DNA of 64,000 nucleotides from Holophagae bacterium (GCA_029263455.1 JAJCXM010000003.1:353831-417830), one strand, 5' to 3'. Numbered from the stretch's first letter, positions 8,386 to 17,391 are shown. Notes: generated by a model from the sequence alone, not told the origin. Numbers and translations are program-made.

Positions 8386-10043
8386 AGTCCAAGCGAGCTA
8401 CGCGCTCGCCATGGCTCTTTGTTCCGACCCAGTATTTTGTTCAGGCGATCCCCTATGTCGCCGTGAACTACTTATCGGTGGTTATCTATACGCGTTTGGG
8501 TGCTTCCGTTGAAGCGATAGGGTTGATGACCAGCCTGATCAGCTTGCCCTGGGTCATCAAGCCTCTTTGGAGCCCGCTCGTTGATTGGCTGGGAACACGC
8601 CGTGCGTGGCATTTATGGAGTACGGTCGCCATTTCGGCTTGTTTTGCCATGATCTCGATCGCTTTTCAGTCACGCCACTATTTTGCATGGTCGCTAGTCG
8701 TTTTCACCTTGTGTGGGTTCATCTCCGCCACGTATGACATCGCAACAGACGGCTATTACTTACACGCACTCGACAAGAAAGCACAGGCTTTCTTTTCCGG
8801 CATTCGCAGCCTTACTTGGCGATTTGGCTTTATGTTCACAAACGGCCTGTTGGTCATGTTGGCAGGATCGTTAACCATCAAACAACTGGATCACACAGAC
8901 CATCAGACAACCCAAGAAGCCAAAACAATGATTGCTGAGATTCAAGGCATTGCAACGTCTGAAGTCGACAAATGGTTACTCAGTGACCCGAAAACCGTAA
9001 AGAGGCTGGAAAAAGCCGATCAAGCAAAACGCGATCACATCCTGAGAATGGCATTGATCGAGCAAATGGTGTCCATCGATAACGAAGCTCGAAGAACGGT
9101 CGAATTAAGCCAAAAAGACACCAAATCTCTCGAGCAAACCATCGTTAAAGAGATCCAGAAACGAATTAAAGCGGCTAATCGAGGCAAGAAGGACACAAGC
9201 CTCATTGCTGCCAATACCCGCGACGAATTTGTACAACGAGTCATGCCGGAACGGGTGGCTCTCGCCAAACAACAGATGACAGCCGGCTCCAATTTCTTGA
9301 GCGAACAGCGCAAAGCCACCGCCGGCGCATGGTCTAAGGTTTTTCTTTTTGTTGCCTTCCTGTTACTTGCTCTGGCGATTCTCCATGGTTGGCTATTGCC
9401 ATACCCCGAATCGGACATTGCCGTCGTGAAAACGGGTTCGGGTGTTAAAGAAGCTATCGAGATTTTCGTGTCCTTCTTTCGTCAACCGGGCATTGTGACT
9501 ATCGTTGCGTTCATCCTGCTCTATCGTTTTGGCGAAGCCTTCTTGATGAAAATGGCGTCTGTCTTTTTGTTACGAGAGTTAGGGCTTACCAACGCGGAAT
9601 ACGCCTGGGGATATTCCGTACTAGGCGTCATTGGTTTGGCGTCTGGAGGCGTCATTGGTGGCTGGTTGATAAGCCGCTACGGATTGAAGCGCACCATCTG
9701 GCCTTTGGCTTTGGCTATGAACTTGCCAGACCTGCTCTATGTTTATATGGCCATCGCGAAACCATCGGTCTATGTCGTCTACGCCATGATTGGTTTGGAG
9801 CAATTTGGTTTTGGGTTGGGGTTCACGGCCTTCATGGTGTTCCTAATGTACACATCCAAAGGACAATACCGCACTGCTCACTACGCTATCGCAACCGGTT
9901 TGATGGCCTTGGCGATGATGGTCGCGGGCATGGTGAGCGGTTATTTGATCGCTGCGCTTGGCTACACGACATTTTTTATCGTTGTCAGTCTTTGCACCGT
10001 GCCAGGGATGTTACTGATCCCTTTCCTGAAAATCAATGAATGA
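8382..10043 (+). CDS. AmpG-like MFS transporter with large insertion
   Basis: This 553-residue inner-membrane protein of the PAT/AmpG branch of the major facilitator superfamily shows the family pattern early (IPYVAVNYLSVVIYTRLG, LPWVIKPLWSPLVD, DIATDGYYLHALD). AmpG imports muropeptides for wall recycling, but substrates of distant members vary. A highly charged, lysine/glutamate-rich block of about 150 residues (164-316) sits between the fifth and sixth predicted helices. It is absent from enterobacterial AmpG and probably forms helical coils outside the membrane. The GTG start overlaps the stop of the DnaC-like gene (GTGA), implying translational coupling. Confidence 0.8.
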   Translation: MKSKRATRSPWLFVPTQYFVQAIPYVAVNYLSVVIYTRLGASVEAIGLMTSLISLPWVIKPLWSPLVDWLGTRRAWHLWSTVAISACFAMISIAFQSRHYFAWSLVVFTLCGFISATYDIATDGYYLHALDKKAQAFFSGIRSLTWRFGFMFTNGLLVMLAGSLTIKQLDHTDHQTTQEAKTMIAEIQGIATSEVDKWLLSDPKTVKRLEKADQAKRDHILRMALIEQMVSIDNEARRTVELSQKDTKSLEQTIVKEIQKRIKAANRGKKDTSLIAANTRDEFVQRVMPERVALAKQQMTAGSNFLSEQRKATAGAWSKVFLFVAFLLLALAILHGWLLPYPESDIAVVKTGSGVKEAIEIFVSFFRQPGIVTIVAFILLYRFGEAFLMKMASVFLLRELGLTNAEYAWGYSVLGVIGLASGGVIGGWLISRYGLKRTIWPLALAMNLPDLLYVYMAIAKPSVYVVYAMIGLEQFGFGLGFTAFMVFLMYTSKGQYRTAHYAIATGLMALAMMVAGMVSGYLIAALGYTTFFIVVSLCTVPGMLLIPFLKINE

Positions 10044-10094
10044 AGGTGTCATCTCGGTCGTGCTCGCCATGACTCATGATAAAATGTCATTGTG

Positions 10095-11063
10095 ATGGAT
10101 AAATCCTACTACTACACCCGAGCGGGCGAACTCAATCGCGACTTGAAACAAGCTATCCCAATCGATGTTCTCAAGGCATTGCACAAGAAAAAGCCTTGGC
10201 GGCACTTCCTGATTGCCGGTCGCCAATTCTTATTACTTGTGCTGCTGCCCTTGGTCATTTATCAGTTTCCCAACCCGTTTATTTGGATCCCGTCAGCCAT
10301 CTTACTGGGATTTGTGGTCTTCAATTATTCCGTATTACTACACGAGGTCGTTCACAAGGCTGTATTTGTTAAAGAAAGACGCACGCTGAATCGCGTCTTG
10401 GGATTCATCTATGGGGCATGTTCAGGGCTGGCATCGTCCCAATTTCACAAGTGGCATATGGATCACCACATGCAACTTGGCAGTGACCAGTTGGACCCCA
10501 AACGAGCTTACCTATCGCCAAAACGTGTGGCGCGTTGGTATAAGCTTCTGTATTGCACTCCAGCTCTATTTCCGATCTATTTTCGTGCCGCCGCCATTGC
10601 TGCCTCAGGCTACCCAGATAAGCTTCGTCGTGCGATCCGCAAAGAGCGTTTGACCGTCATCACGCTCCACCTCTCCGTGTTGGGCCTCTTCTTTTGGATC
10701 GACCCGCTTTTTGCCATTAGAGGCTATATTATCCCCGTCTTTTTTGTCTTCCCGGTCGCCTTTACGTTGAATCGCCTAGGTCAACACTACGTGATCGACC
10801 CCCATGATGTGGCCAAGTGGTCCACATTGATCCGACCAAACGTTGCCTGGAACTTCATGTATCTCTATTCTTCTTACCATCTTGAACATCACTATTTTCC
10901 TGCCGTCCCTTTTTACAACCTAAAGCCTCTGCAAAAAGCGCTAGACAGTTTCTACCAATCACGGAACGTGCCCAGTTACAGCTATTCACAATTGCTATGG
11001 TATTGGTTTGTCCTCAACCATGAGCCTCATAGTTCCGTTAGCCAAGCAGCACGCGCAGCTTAG
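10095..11063 (+). CDS. Membrane fatty acid desaturase
   Basis: This 322-residue integral membrane di-iron protein has the three histidine boxes of fatty acid desaturases and hydroxylases: HEVVH at 83-87, HKWHMDHH at 118-125 and HLEHH at 262-266. Hydrophobic segments between the boxes fit the four-helix topology. It should introduce a double bond into, or hydroxylate, an acyl chain or a lipid-like substrate. The ATG at 10095 follows an in-frame GTG by one codon. The stop codon overlaps that of the convergent aminotransferase by 4 bp. Confidence 0.88.
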   Translation: MDKSYYYTRAGELNRDLKQAIPIDVLKALHKKKPWRHFLIAGRQFLLLVLLPLVIYQFPNPFIWIPSAILLGFVVFNYSVLLHEVVHKAVFVKERRTLNRVLGFIYGACSGLASSQFHKWHMDHHMQLGSDQLDPKRAYLSPKRVARWYKLLYCTPALFPIYFRAAAIAASGYPDKLRRAIRKERLTVITLHLSVLGLFFWIDPLFAIRGYIIPVFFVFPVAFTLNRLGQHYVIDPHDVAKWSTLIRPNVAWNFMYLYSSYHLEHHYFPAVPFYNLKPLQKALDSFYQSRNVPSYSYSQLLWYWFVLNHEPHSSVSQAARAA

Positions 11064-12211
11064 TCTTTAACGACCTTCAACTCGGACAGCGCGCCAAACA
11101 GACGATCAATGTCTTGAGCTTCATTGTAAATATGAGGCGCAACGCGAATAGCACTGCCCCTCACGCTAACGTAGATACCACGCGAGGAAAGCTCTGAAGC
11201 CAAGGTGGAGGGCAACTCATCTGTAGACCTGAGACCTAAGAGATGAGGTGCTCTAAACTGAGGGTCTTGAACGACAAGCCCACCGCACGTCGCTCGTTCT
11301 GCTATTTCATCCGTGAATGATCGCAACATATTGGCAATATTACCCTGACCCCAGTCCAAGATGAGATCCAAAGCCGCTGAAGCCATTGGCAACAAAGTGA
11401 AATTACTGCGTTCACCCACATCAAACCTCTGAGCATCGGGCCGTAGCTCATCGCGGTAATTGACCAATTGAGAAAACGATTCGCTGCCCTCACGGGTGAT
11501 CCAATTGAATTCGAGTGGCCTTCCCTGTCGATATGGTGGCGCAACCCACATAAAAGCCAAACTGTAGGGTCCAAGCAGCCATTTATAAGCGGCCGCTACT
11601 AAAAAGGCGGGTTTCAATTGGTTAACATCAATTTCAACAACGCCCAGCGATTGCGTTACATCCAAAACCAAGGGGATATTTAGTTGCTGGCATTTCGCAG
11701 AGATCTGGACTAGGTCGAGTTGGTAACCATCCGTCCAATGGCAGTGTGGCAAGGCCACGATGGCAACATCGGCGGATATTCTTTCGATAATCGCTGCAGT
11801 CCAACCTCCCATTTTGGGTCTATCTACGTGATCCAAGCGCGCACCAACCTGATGCGCTAATTCACGCCAGGGATAGACATTAGAAGGAAACTGCTCGTGG
11901 AGGACCAATATTCGCTGATTGGCGCTGCAACTCAGATTGTTCGCAGCTGTGCCAATACCGTAACTTACCGAGGGCACGATTGACACGCCTTGGGCATCCC
12001 CATGAACAAGAGAAGCAAATCGTGCTCGAATTTCATCACTCTCAGAAAAGAAATGAGCAGGTGTGTAAGTCCACGGCTCAAATTTACGATTCAGTCCCTG
12101 AAATCCTGCATCATAGACATCTTGATGCATGGGTGACAGATAGGCGCAATTCAAATAGGTGATCTCGTCAGGAATATGGAACGCTTGGCGCTGGCTTGGC
12201 AGAGTTACCAT
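11060..12211 (-). CDS. Class V aminotransferase-fold PLP enzyme
   Basis: This 383-residue PLP-dependent enzyme belongs to the aminotransferase class V/cysteine desulfurase-like family. K210 in AAAYKWLLGP is the expected Schiff-base lysine, with D184 and Q187 (VLDVTQSLG) binding the cofactor ring. The N-terminus (ITYLNCAYLSPMH) is typical of kynureninase- and isopenicillin-epimerase-like members. No catalytic cysteine of NifS type was identified, so the substrate is unknown. The ATG lies seven bases inside the end of the FMN reductase gene, so the two are co-transcribed and probably coupled. Confidence 0.82.
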   Translation of the reverse strand: MVTLPSQRQAFHIPDEITYLNCAYLSPMHQDVYDAGFQGLNRKFEPWTYTPAHFFSESDEIRARFASLVHGDAQGVSIVPSVSYGIGTAANNLSCSANQRILVLHEQFPSNVYPWRELAHQVGARLDHVDRPKMGGWTAAIIERISADVAIVALPHCHWTDGYQLDLVQISAKCQQLNIPLVLDVTQSLGVVEIDVNQLKPAFLVAAAYKWLLGPYSLAFMWVAPPYRQGRPLEFNWITREGSESFSQLVNYRDELRPDAQRFDVGERSNFTLLPMASAALDLILDWGQGNIANMLRSFTDEIAERATCGGLVVQDPQFRAPHLLGLRSTDELPSTLASELSSRGIYVSVRGSAIRVAPHIYNEAQDIDRLFGALSELKVVKD

Positions 12212-12858
12212 ATCAGCCCCTCGTGTTCACCGCCCGGGTTTGGCGTCGCCGATACCCAAGCGTCCAAGAATTTCTTGGCGGCTGCCGAATGGTGTAGAAA
12301 ACCAAACTTAACCACTTGGCGTCCTACCTCCATGACACGTTCTTGCAATTTGGCATCTTTAAGGTTGCCTTCCTCATCAAACGCCTGTCCAGCAAAGGGG
12401 ATCGCCGCTTGATGGGGCACAACCCAAGCATGGAGATGTCGACCAATGGTGCGCAGGCTAGCTAAGGCGTGAATCGCTCCCATTGGCCCGCCGGAGACCC
12501 CAATGAGACCAATCATTTTGCTTTGCACCTCTTCGAATCCCAACAAGTCCAATGCATTCTTGAGCACGCCACTGAAACTGCCATGGTATTCGGGTGTTCC
12601 CAACACTAAACCATTAGCGTTCTTGACCGCGTTCCTCAATCGATAGACACTTTCGGGGTAGGCGCCGTCATCACTGTTGCCATCACAGGCGACGCGACAT
12701 TCACGCAAATCAAATAACTCCGCTTCCGCCCCAAGTTCGGTCGCGCCACGTAACGCAATCTCTACGGCACGCCTGGTAAGACTGTCGGGCCTGAGACTAC
12801 CGCTTAGGCCGACCACACGAACAGGTTCTCTATTTGTAGGCACAACAACCTCACTCAT
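12205..12858 (-). CDS. NAD(P)H-dependent FMN reductase
   Basis: This 217-residue flavodoxin-fold protein has the FMN phosphate loop GSLRPDS at 20-26 and the TPEYHGSFSGVLKNALD block at 88-104, which is diagnostic for NADPH-dependent FMN/azo/quinone reductases (SsuE/ArsH-like). It reduces FMN or a quinone-like electron acceptor in the cytoplasm. It is the first gene of a two-gene leftward operon with the class V PLP enzyme. The C-terminal 35 residues extend beyond the core fold and have no recognised motif. Confidence 0.87.
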   Translation of the reverse strand: MSEVVVPTNREPVRVVGLSGSLRPDSLTRRAVEIALRGATELGAEAELFDLRECRVACDGNSDDGAYPESVYRLRNAVKNANGLVLGTPEYHGSFSGVLKNALDLLGFEEVQSKMIGLIGVSGGPMGAIHALASLRTIGRHLHAWVVPHQAAIPFAGQAFDEEGNLKDAKLQERVMEVGRQVVKFGFLHHSAAAKKFLDAWVSATPNPGGEHEGLIW

Positions 12859-12990
12859 TTATGTGTGACAAGTTTAACTGACAGACTTGGCGCAATACGA
12901 ACGAATGTCGTCCAAAAATGTGATTTCTTGCCATTTCTGTCGATTCCCAAAAAAAAATTAAACTTTTGATGTCTCTCAACCGTTATTAAT

Positions 12991-13084
12991 AGTGAAAGTA
13001 CAGAGACCGTAATAAGTCTCAGACCACCCCAAATTTCAGAACTTTCTCCTCCATGACAAGGCCGGCCACAAGCCGGCCTTTTTT
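12991..13084 (+). ncRNA. Candidate small RNA ending in a strong terminator
   Basis: A rightward intrinsic terminator (13058-13084) lies where no rightward gene precedes it, because the upstream gene runs the other way. Between an AT-rich promoter-like stretch (TATTAAT near 12984) and the terminator is a hairpin GAGAC-loop-GTCTC (13003-13020). An unpaired CU-rich segment CTTTCTCCTCC follows and could pair with Shine-Dalgarno sequences. This is the usual anatomy of a trans-acting small RNA. The 5' end is a guess and no family match is claimed. Confidence 0.4.
13058..13084 (+). terminator. Intrinsic terminator
   Basis: AAGGCCGGC and GCCGGCCTT form a perfect 9-bp stem around CACAA, followed by TTTT, then a C, then TTT. 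The T-run lies only on the plus side, so it terminates rightward transcription. Confidence 0.88.
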
Positions 13085-13353
13085 CTTTGCATAGCCATCG
13101 GTATCACCTAGAGAGATGTTCGAATTCACTAAAAAGATTGCCATCGACGGCGTGCTTTGCGTTGCCCTGAAACGTGGGTATTCCGCCCAAAATGCAAAGC
13201 AACATGGGAATTCCACTAGAATTCGAGAAATTCGAGAGCATTTCGATTTGCTCCCTGGATCAATCACCTGGAACATGGAGGAACGCTCTCGCGAATCCAT
13301 TGCACCTATTACATGGATCCGCCGAAAAGCCGGTTACCAACAGGAGAACATCC

Positions 13354-14835
13354 ATGAATTATCAATTACTAGTCCTTGCCCTTGCGGCTTGTATAGTCAA
13401 TGCTCAAACCGTTGATACCTTAGCTCAATTACGCTCAGATGGTGATGTCGCTGGCGGGCCAAACGGTGTTGTCTATGCCTCAGACACATTGTCCACTGTC
13501 TATGCCATTCAAGCCGATGGTTCCATTAGCGTTTTTGCGGATGCAAGCGATGGACTCAATTCACCACGTGGTTTGGTCTTCGATGAGAACAATGGCTTAC
13601 TCTACGTAGCAAACGCGGCTGGCTGGATCACACGCATTCAATTGGATGGCTCAGCCGATACCCTGGCCAGCGGTTTCAGCATCCCCACTGGATTGGCCCT
13701 TAACGATGAAGGCATCCTATTTGTCTGCGATCACACCAATAAAGTTTGGATGGTCCAACCTGACGGCAGTAAAGAAATATACGCCAACTCGACGACACTT
13801 AATCGGCCAAACGGGATCGCGATCGATGAAAACAAGAACCTGTATGTCGCTAGCGCCCATGATGGCAACATCTATCGAATCGACGAATCCCGCGAGATTC
13901 AGCATCTTGCTCATGTCGACGGACTAAACATCCCTTGGGCGTGCGGATATATGACTTATGTGGACCAAGCTCTCTTCATAACAAATGGTGATCAAATCAT
14001 TCACCGAATTGGTATGGATGGTCAAGTCTCGGATTACGCGGGTACTGGCGAGCCGGGAAGTCAAGATGGGCCAATAAGCAGCGCACAGTTTAATGAACCG
14101 AACGGTATCGGACGCTCTCTTGATGGCAGTTATCTCTATGTGGCTGAATTTGGCAAGAATCGTATCCGCATCATTCGTCCACCAGGCCAATTGGATCTAA
14201 ATCTTGTCCTTCCTTGGATCGTCAATAATGATCAATGGTCGAGTGAGATCGGTCTCTATAATGCATCCGGTTTTGATCAAGAATGCGATCTCGTGGCCGT
14301 TTCACGCAACGGCGAAACCATGTCAGCGCACATTTTTATACCGAAGGACGCACTCTTCTCTCGCACTAGCGATGCGCTTTTCGGGGATTTAACCGGCTAT
14401 TCAATATCGGTCATGAGCGAATCTCCTCATATCTATGGAACTTATTTGACCTTTAATCTAGAGGCCGCGTCTGGAGGTCGATCGCCGTCGGAAACGACGG
14501 CCTGCCCCAGCGCTGACCTTAGTCAGAGAATACTATTCGGCTATCTCCAAAGTGATGAGATCCCAGCGCTTGTGATCGTCGCGCCTAACGGGGAGGCAGA
14601 CAGTCAAGTTAATCTCGAACTATTTGGAGATAACGCCCTAAATGCGAGCATAAGCGTGACTCTACACGGCAGCCAACCAAATGCATTTCTGCTTAGCGAT
14701 GTCTTCACGATCGAGTCAGGCATGGGCGCGGTAGCAGTCATTGCCACGTCTAACGATAGTAGCCTCTTGTGTGGAACCGCATTCATTTTCAACCAAATGC
14801 GTCAGCCCTCAATGGCACCGGCGGTCCCGCTCTAA
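13354..14835 (+). CDS. Secreted NHL/SMP-30-like beta-propeller protein
   Basis: This 493-residue protein starts with a signal peptide ending near residue 18 (CIVNAQ). Residues 25-280 are NHL/SMP-30-type propeller blades, with recurring GPNGV, SPRGLVFD, IPTGLALND, RPNGIAID and EPNGIGRS motifs. The last 210 residues contain two copies of a module of about 100 residues also seen in the PKD-like (36113-38941) and LRR (56402-58690) proteins. The protein is probably exported and surface-associated, with the propeller as binding domain. ATG at 13354 is chosen for AGGAG just upstream and the signal peptide that follows; a frame extending 60 codons upstream is not convincing. Confidence 0.83.
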   Translation: MNYQLLVLALAACIVNAQTVDTLAQLRSDGDVAGGPNGVVYASDTLSTVYAIQADGSISVFADASDGLNSPRGLVFDENNGLLYVANAAGWITRIQLDGSADTLASGFSIPTGLALNDEGILFVCDHTNKVWMVQPDGSKEIYANSTTLNRPNGIAIDENKNLYVASAHDGNIYRIDESREIQHLAHVDGLNIPWACGYMTYVDQALFITNGDQIIHRIGMDGQVSDYAGTGEPGSQDGPISSAQFNEPNGIGRSLDGSYLYVAEFGKNRIRIIRPPGQLDLNLVLPWIVNNDQWSSEIGLYNASGFDQECDLVAVSRNGETMSAHIFIPKDALFSRTSDALFGDLTGYSISVMSESPHIYGTYLTFNLEAASGGRSPSETTACPSADLSQRILFGYLQSDEIPALVIVAPNGEADSQVNLELFGDNALNASISVTLHGSQPNAFLLSDVFTIESGMGAVAVIATSNDSSLLCGTAFIFNQMRQPSMAPAVPL

Positions 14836-14859
14836 CACGATCGGCTCAGGATGGTTGTT

Positions 14860-14889
14860 TTGGTGTCCTGCCTTAAAGGGCGATATGAT
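14860..14889 (+). promoter_or_regulatory. Candidate sigma-70 promoter
   Basis: TTGGTG (14860-14865) and TATGAT (14884-14889) are 18 bp apart, with a transcription start expected near 14896. This places the start codon of the membrane regulator at 14932/14935 rather than at the in-frame ATG at 14851. It is called from consensus only. Confidence 0.45.
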
Positions 14890-14931
14890 AGCGCAATTCA
14901 GTATCCCGGGTCCGGGAATGATGCGAAAGGC

Positions 14932-17064
14932 ATGATGCTGTCAGGCAGAAACACGGTGGATCCTGTGCCGAACGTGGGCGAGACGATAAAGACAGATGCC
15001 GGCCCAAACTTGGGATTGGTCCAGCTAGGCAATAACATCGTAGATTTTGATCGTCAGACACTCAGGATCAATGACGTTGAACAGAACCTGAGAACAAAAG
15101 CCATTCGCGTGCTCGAGTTACTCGTCGTAGAGGCAAACAGAGTCGTCAATCGAGCCGAATTTATTGAGAAGGTTTGGGAGTTTAACGAATTTACCGGAGA
15201 GCGAGGAGTCACCGACACAATTTGGGAGTTAAGACAGACCCTTGACCAAGGCAAAATTCTTTTGGAGACCATTCCCAAGAAGGGCTACCGACTAACAATA
15301 GAACCCATATTCCTGCGCCAGCAGCTAAAGACCGAAATAACAAAGCCACTCGAAGGAACTTCCTATCGCAAAAGGGCTTGGCTCTTGCTGCCTGCCTTCC
15401 TAGTCATATTTGTGATCGCCTATTTCCAATCTAAGGACGATCAGCCGGCTGTTGCTGTCGTGTCCAAGCCAAATCAAACCAGCTTCACCAATCGCCCGGG
15501 CGTTGAACTCATGCCAAACGCTTCTCCAAATGGCAAATTAGTTTGTTATATATGGCTCTACAAGAATGAAAGCAAAATAGTTGTCAGATCCATCGACGGC
15601 TCGCGTGATGATCAAGTGGTTGTTAGCACGCCCGGCAACAAAGCGAGTCCGGTCTGGTCGCCAGACGGCGATCGACTAGCGTATCTTGAGGTACAGCAGC
15701 GCGATATCTACTTATGGATAGTCAATGTGGTTTCAGGTCAGAGTAGAAAACTCACGACATCGACAATTCACGAAGGGTCGCGGCTTGCTTGGTCGCGTGA
15801 TGGATTGATCTACACGGCTAGAGTCGATGCGAGCTGGGCGCTCATCGCTCTTAACCTAAATACGCTGATGGAGAAGCAACTTACCTGGCCCGAAAGCGGT
15901 CAAATAGACAGCAAAGCGACCATTAGCCCTGAACAAAGTCGTATCGCGTTCATCAGAACGAATATTGAAAAAAGACACCGGAATTTGATCATTCTGGACA
16001 ATGGCGAGCCGGCATTCTTCAATGAGGGTGAATTCAACCAAGTTCTCGACGTGATTTGGCTAAATAACTATCAGCTCCTCTTTAATACGAATGATCAAGT
16101 AATCCGCCGTCTTGACACTGAAACAGGCGACGTACAGCCCCTCTTTGAGTCTGTCGACCTGGACTTCAATGACTTCACCGTGCTCACACATGGTCGCTTG
16201 TTAGCGGGTCGTGCCGTTCTACGTAAACATATCGAGGCTCAAGCCTTAGACCATTTGGACCAGCCACCCTCCGTTTTGATTGAGTCCCTGGCGGACGATA
16301 TATCGCCCAATTATTCGATCTTGGCAGAAAAGCTCGTTTTTGTCTCCTTTCGGTCCGGGACACCTGAACTATGGACGTCAAATTACGACGGATCCAATTT
16401 ATCGTTGCTCGTACATTCAAATCACTTGATGTGGAAGCCGACGTGGTCACCCGATGCCCACGAAGTGGCCTATATCCAGGCAATTGACAACCGACACGAC
16501 TATCAAGTGGTTTCGTTCGATTTGAATTCTGAAATCGAAACTCAGTGGACAGATGATGAATATCTATACGCAGGCGTTCCGGCTTGGGCCCCGGATGGCG
16601 AATCCATTATTGTTGGCCGGACCTCAAGTCATTCAGATTGGTCGCTCGTTCGAGTTTGGCGAAACCACGAAATCGAAGACCTAGAGATCAACTCATTTTA
16701 TGGCCAGTTCTCAGAAGGTGGATCTTCTATCTACAGCGTACCTCTTGACAGGCCAGGTTTATGGCGATTTGGGGTCACAGATGGCTCTCGTGAGTTGCTT
16801 ATTGATCAACCAGTTCGCTATACACAATGGATCCGCGATGACGGTCAGATTTTCTATATGACGGATGAAAGTGATTCAAATACTTTGGGTGTCTTCAATT
16901 TCGACGATCGCACGACGGTGCCACTTAAAAAAATTGATTCCTATTTGCCTGTGAACGAAACATTGGCATTCGATAGAGCTCGCCGTAGACTGATATTCAG
17001 CACTGTCGAGACATTAGAAAGGGATTTGGTTCTGCTGACCTACGATCAGGACCAAGCGCCCTAA
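14932..17064 (+). CDS. Membrane-anchored winged-helix regulator with TolB-like propeller
   Basis: This protein of about 710 residues has three parts. Residues 28-123 form an OmpR/PhoB-type winged helix (EQNLRTKAIRVLELL, VVNRAEFIEKVW, the RGVTDTIWELRQTL recognition region and PKKGYRLTI). A single membrane helix lies at about 147-166. The rest is a periplasmic TolB/WD40-like propeller with SPDGDRLAYL and APDGESI blade motifs. The layout is that of CadC-like one-component sensors that bind DNA directly from the membrane, and is common in Acidobacteriota. The ligand and target are unknown; the neighbouring NHL gene is an obvious candidate. The start codon is uncertain (14932 or 14935). Confidence 0.82.
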   Translation: MMLSGRNTVDPVPNVGETIKTDAGPNLGLVQLGNNIVDFDRQTLRINDVEQNLRTKAIRVLELLVVEANRVVNRAEFIEKVWEFNEFTGERGVTDTIWELRQTLDQGKILLETIPKKGYRLTIEPIFLRQQLKTEITKPLEGTSYRKRAWLLLPAFLVIFVIAYFQSKDDQPAVAVVSKPNQTSFTNRPGVELMPNASPNGKLVCYIWLYKNESKIVVRSIDGSRDDQVVVSTPGNKASPVWSPDGDRLAYLEVQQRDIYLWIVNVVSGQSRKLTTSTIHEGSRLAWSRDGLIYTARVDASWALIALNLNTLMEKQLTWPESGQIDSKATISPEQSRIAFIRTNIEKRHRNLIILDNGEPAFFNEGEFNQVLDVIWLNNYQLLFNTNDQVIRRLDTETGDVQPLFESVDLDFNDFTVLTHGRLLAGRAVLRKHIEAQALDHLDQPPSVLIESLADDISPNYSILAEKLVFVSFRSGTPELWTSNYDGSNLSLLVHSNHLMWKPTWSPDAHEVAYIQAIDNRHDYQVVSFDLNSEIETQWTDDEYLYAGVPAWAPDGESIIVGRTSSHSDWSLVRVWRNHEIEDLEINSFYGQFSEGGSSIYSVPLDRPGLWRFGVTDGSRELLIDQPVRYTQWIRDDGQIFYMTDESDSNTLGVFNFDDRTTVPLKKIDSYLPVNETLAFDRARRRLIFSTVETLERDLVLLTYDQDQAP

Positions 17065-17162
17065 CTAACCACGCTTACCCGAAGAAGCAAGGCACAATCA
17101 CCCATGGCGGTTGTCGTAATTCAAGAACAGGTTCTTTGCTGGCAAGATTCATACGCCACATC

Positions 17163-17192
17163 AAAAAAAAGACCTAGCTTAACGCTAGGTCT
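17163..17192 (-). terminator. Intrinsic terminator of the tRNA-Ser transcript
   Basis: On the minus strand AGACCTAGC and GCTAGGTCT make a 9-bp stem with a 5-base loop, followed by a run of eight T residues (A-tract at 17163-17170 on the plus strand). It lies just downstream of the leftward tRNA-Ser(GCU) gene. Confidence 0.92.
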
Positions 17193-17196
17193 CTAT

Positions 17197-17286
17197 TGGC
17201 GGAGAGGCAGGGATTCGAACCCTGGGCACCGTTGCCAGTGCAACTGCTTAGCAGGCAGCCCCATTCGGCCACTCTGGCACCTCTCC
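17197..17286 (-). tRNA. tRNA-Ser (anticodon GCU)
   Basis: The minus strand gives an acceptor stem GGAGAGG paired with CCTCTCC, discriminator G and an encoded CCA. The T-arm contains GGTTCGAATCC. The anticodon loop CTGCTAA carries GCT, and a long variable arm confirms serine class II structure. It reads AGC/AGU codons. Confidence 0.96.
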
Positions 17287-17303
17287 GTAATCTTTTAATC
17301 ATA

Positions 17304-17391
17304 TGGCGGAGGAAGTAGGATTCGAACCCACGGACCCTTACGAGTCAACGGTTTTCAAGACCGCCGCTTTCGACCACTCAGCCATTCCTCC
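17304..17391 (-). tRNA. tRNA-Ser (anticodon UGA)
   Basis: This is a second class II tRNA on the minus strand, 17 bp from the first. The acceptor stem pairs GGAGGAA with TTCCTCC, discriminator G plus encoded CCA follows, the T-arm is GGGTTCGAATCC, and the anticodon loop CTTGAAA gives TGA. It reads UCA and related codons. It is probably co-transcribed with the downstream tRNA-Ser(GCU) and ends at the terminator at 17163-17192. Confidence 0.96.

Larger units (their letters stand above)
12859..13353. other. Intergenic region with possible small RNA
   Basis: This gap of about 495 bp separates the divergent FMN reductase and NHL genes. It holds an A-tract and AT-rich segment (about 12949-12990), a short hairpin, a strong rightward terminator at 13058-13084, and about 270 bp of leader before the NHL start codon. 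The open frames across 13116-13353 have no ribosome binding site and no recognisable protein pattern, so I treat them as non-coding. Confidence 0.55.

Noticed and set aside
13053..13094. A 13-codon frame across the terminator hairpin
   Set aside because: Most of it is the terminator stem and T-run, and no ribosome site precedes it.
13116..13415. A 99-codon frame before the NHL gene
   Set aside because: It overlaps the NHL signal peptide out of frame, has no Shine-Dalgarno sequence and no recognisable domain.
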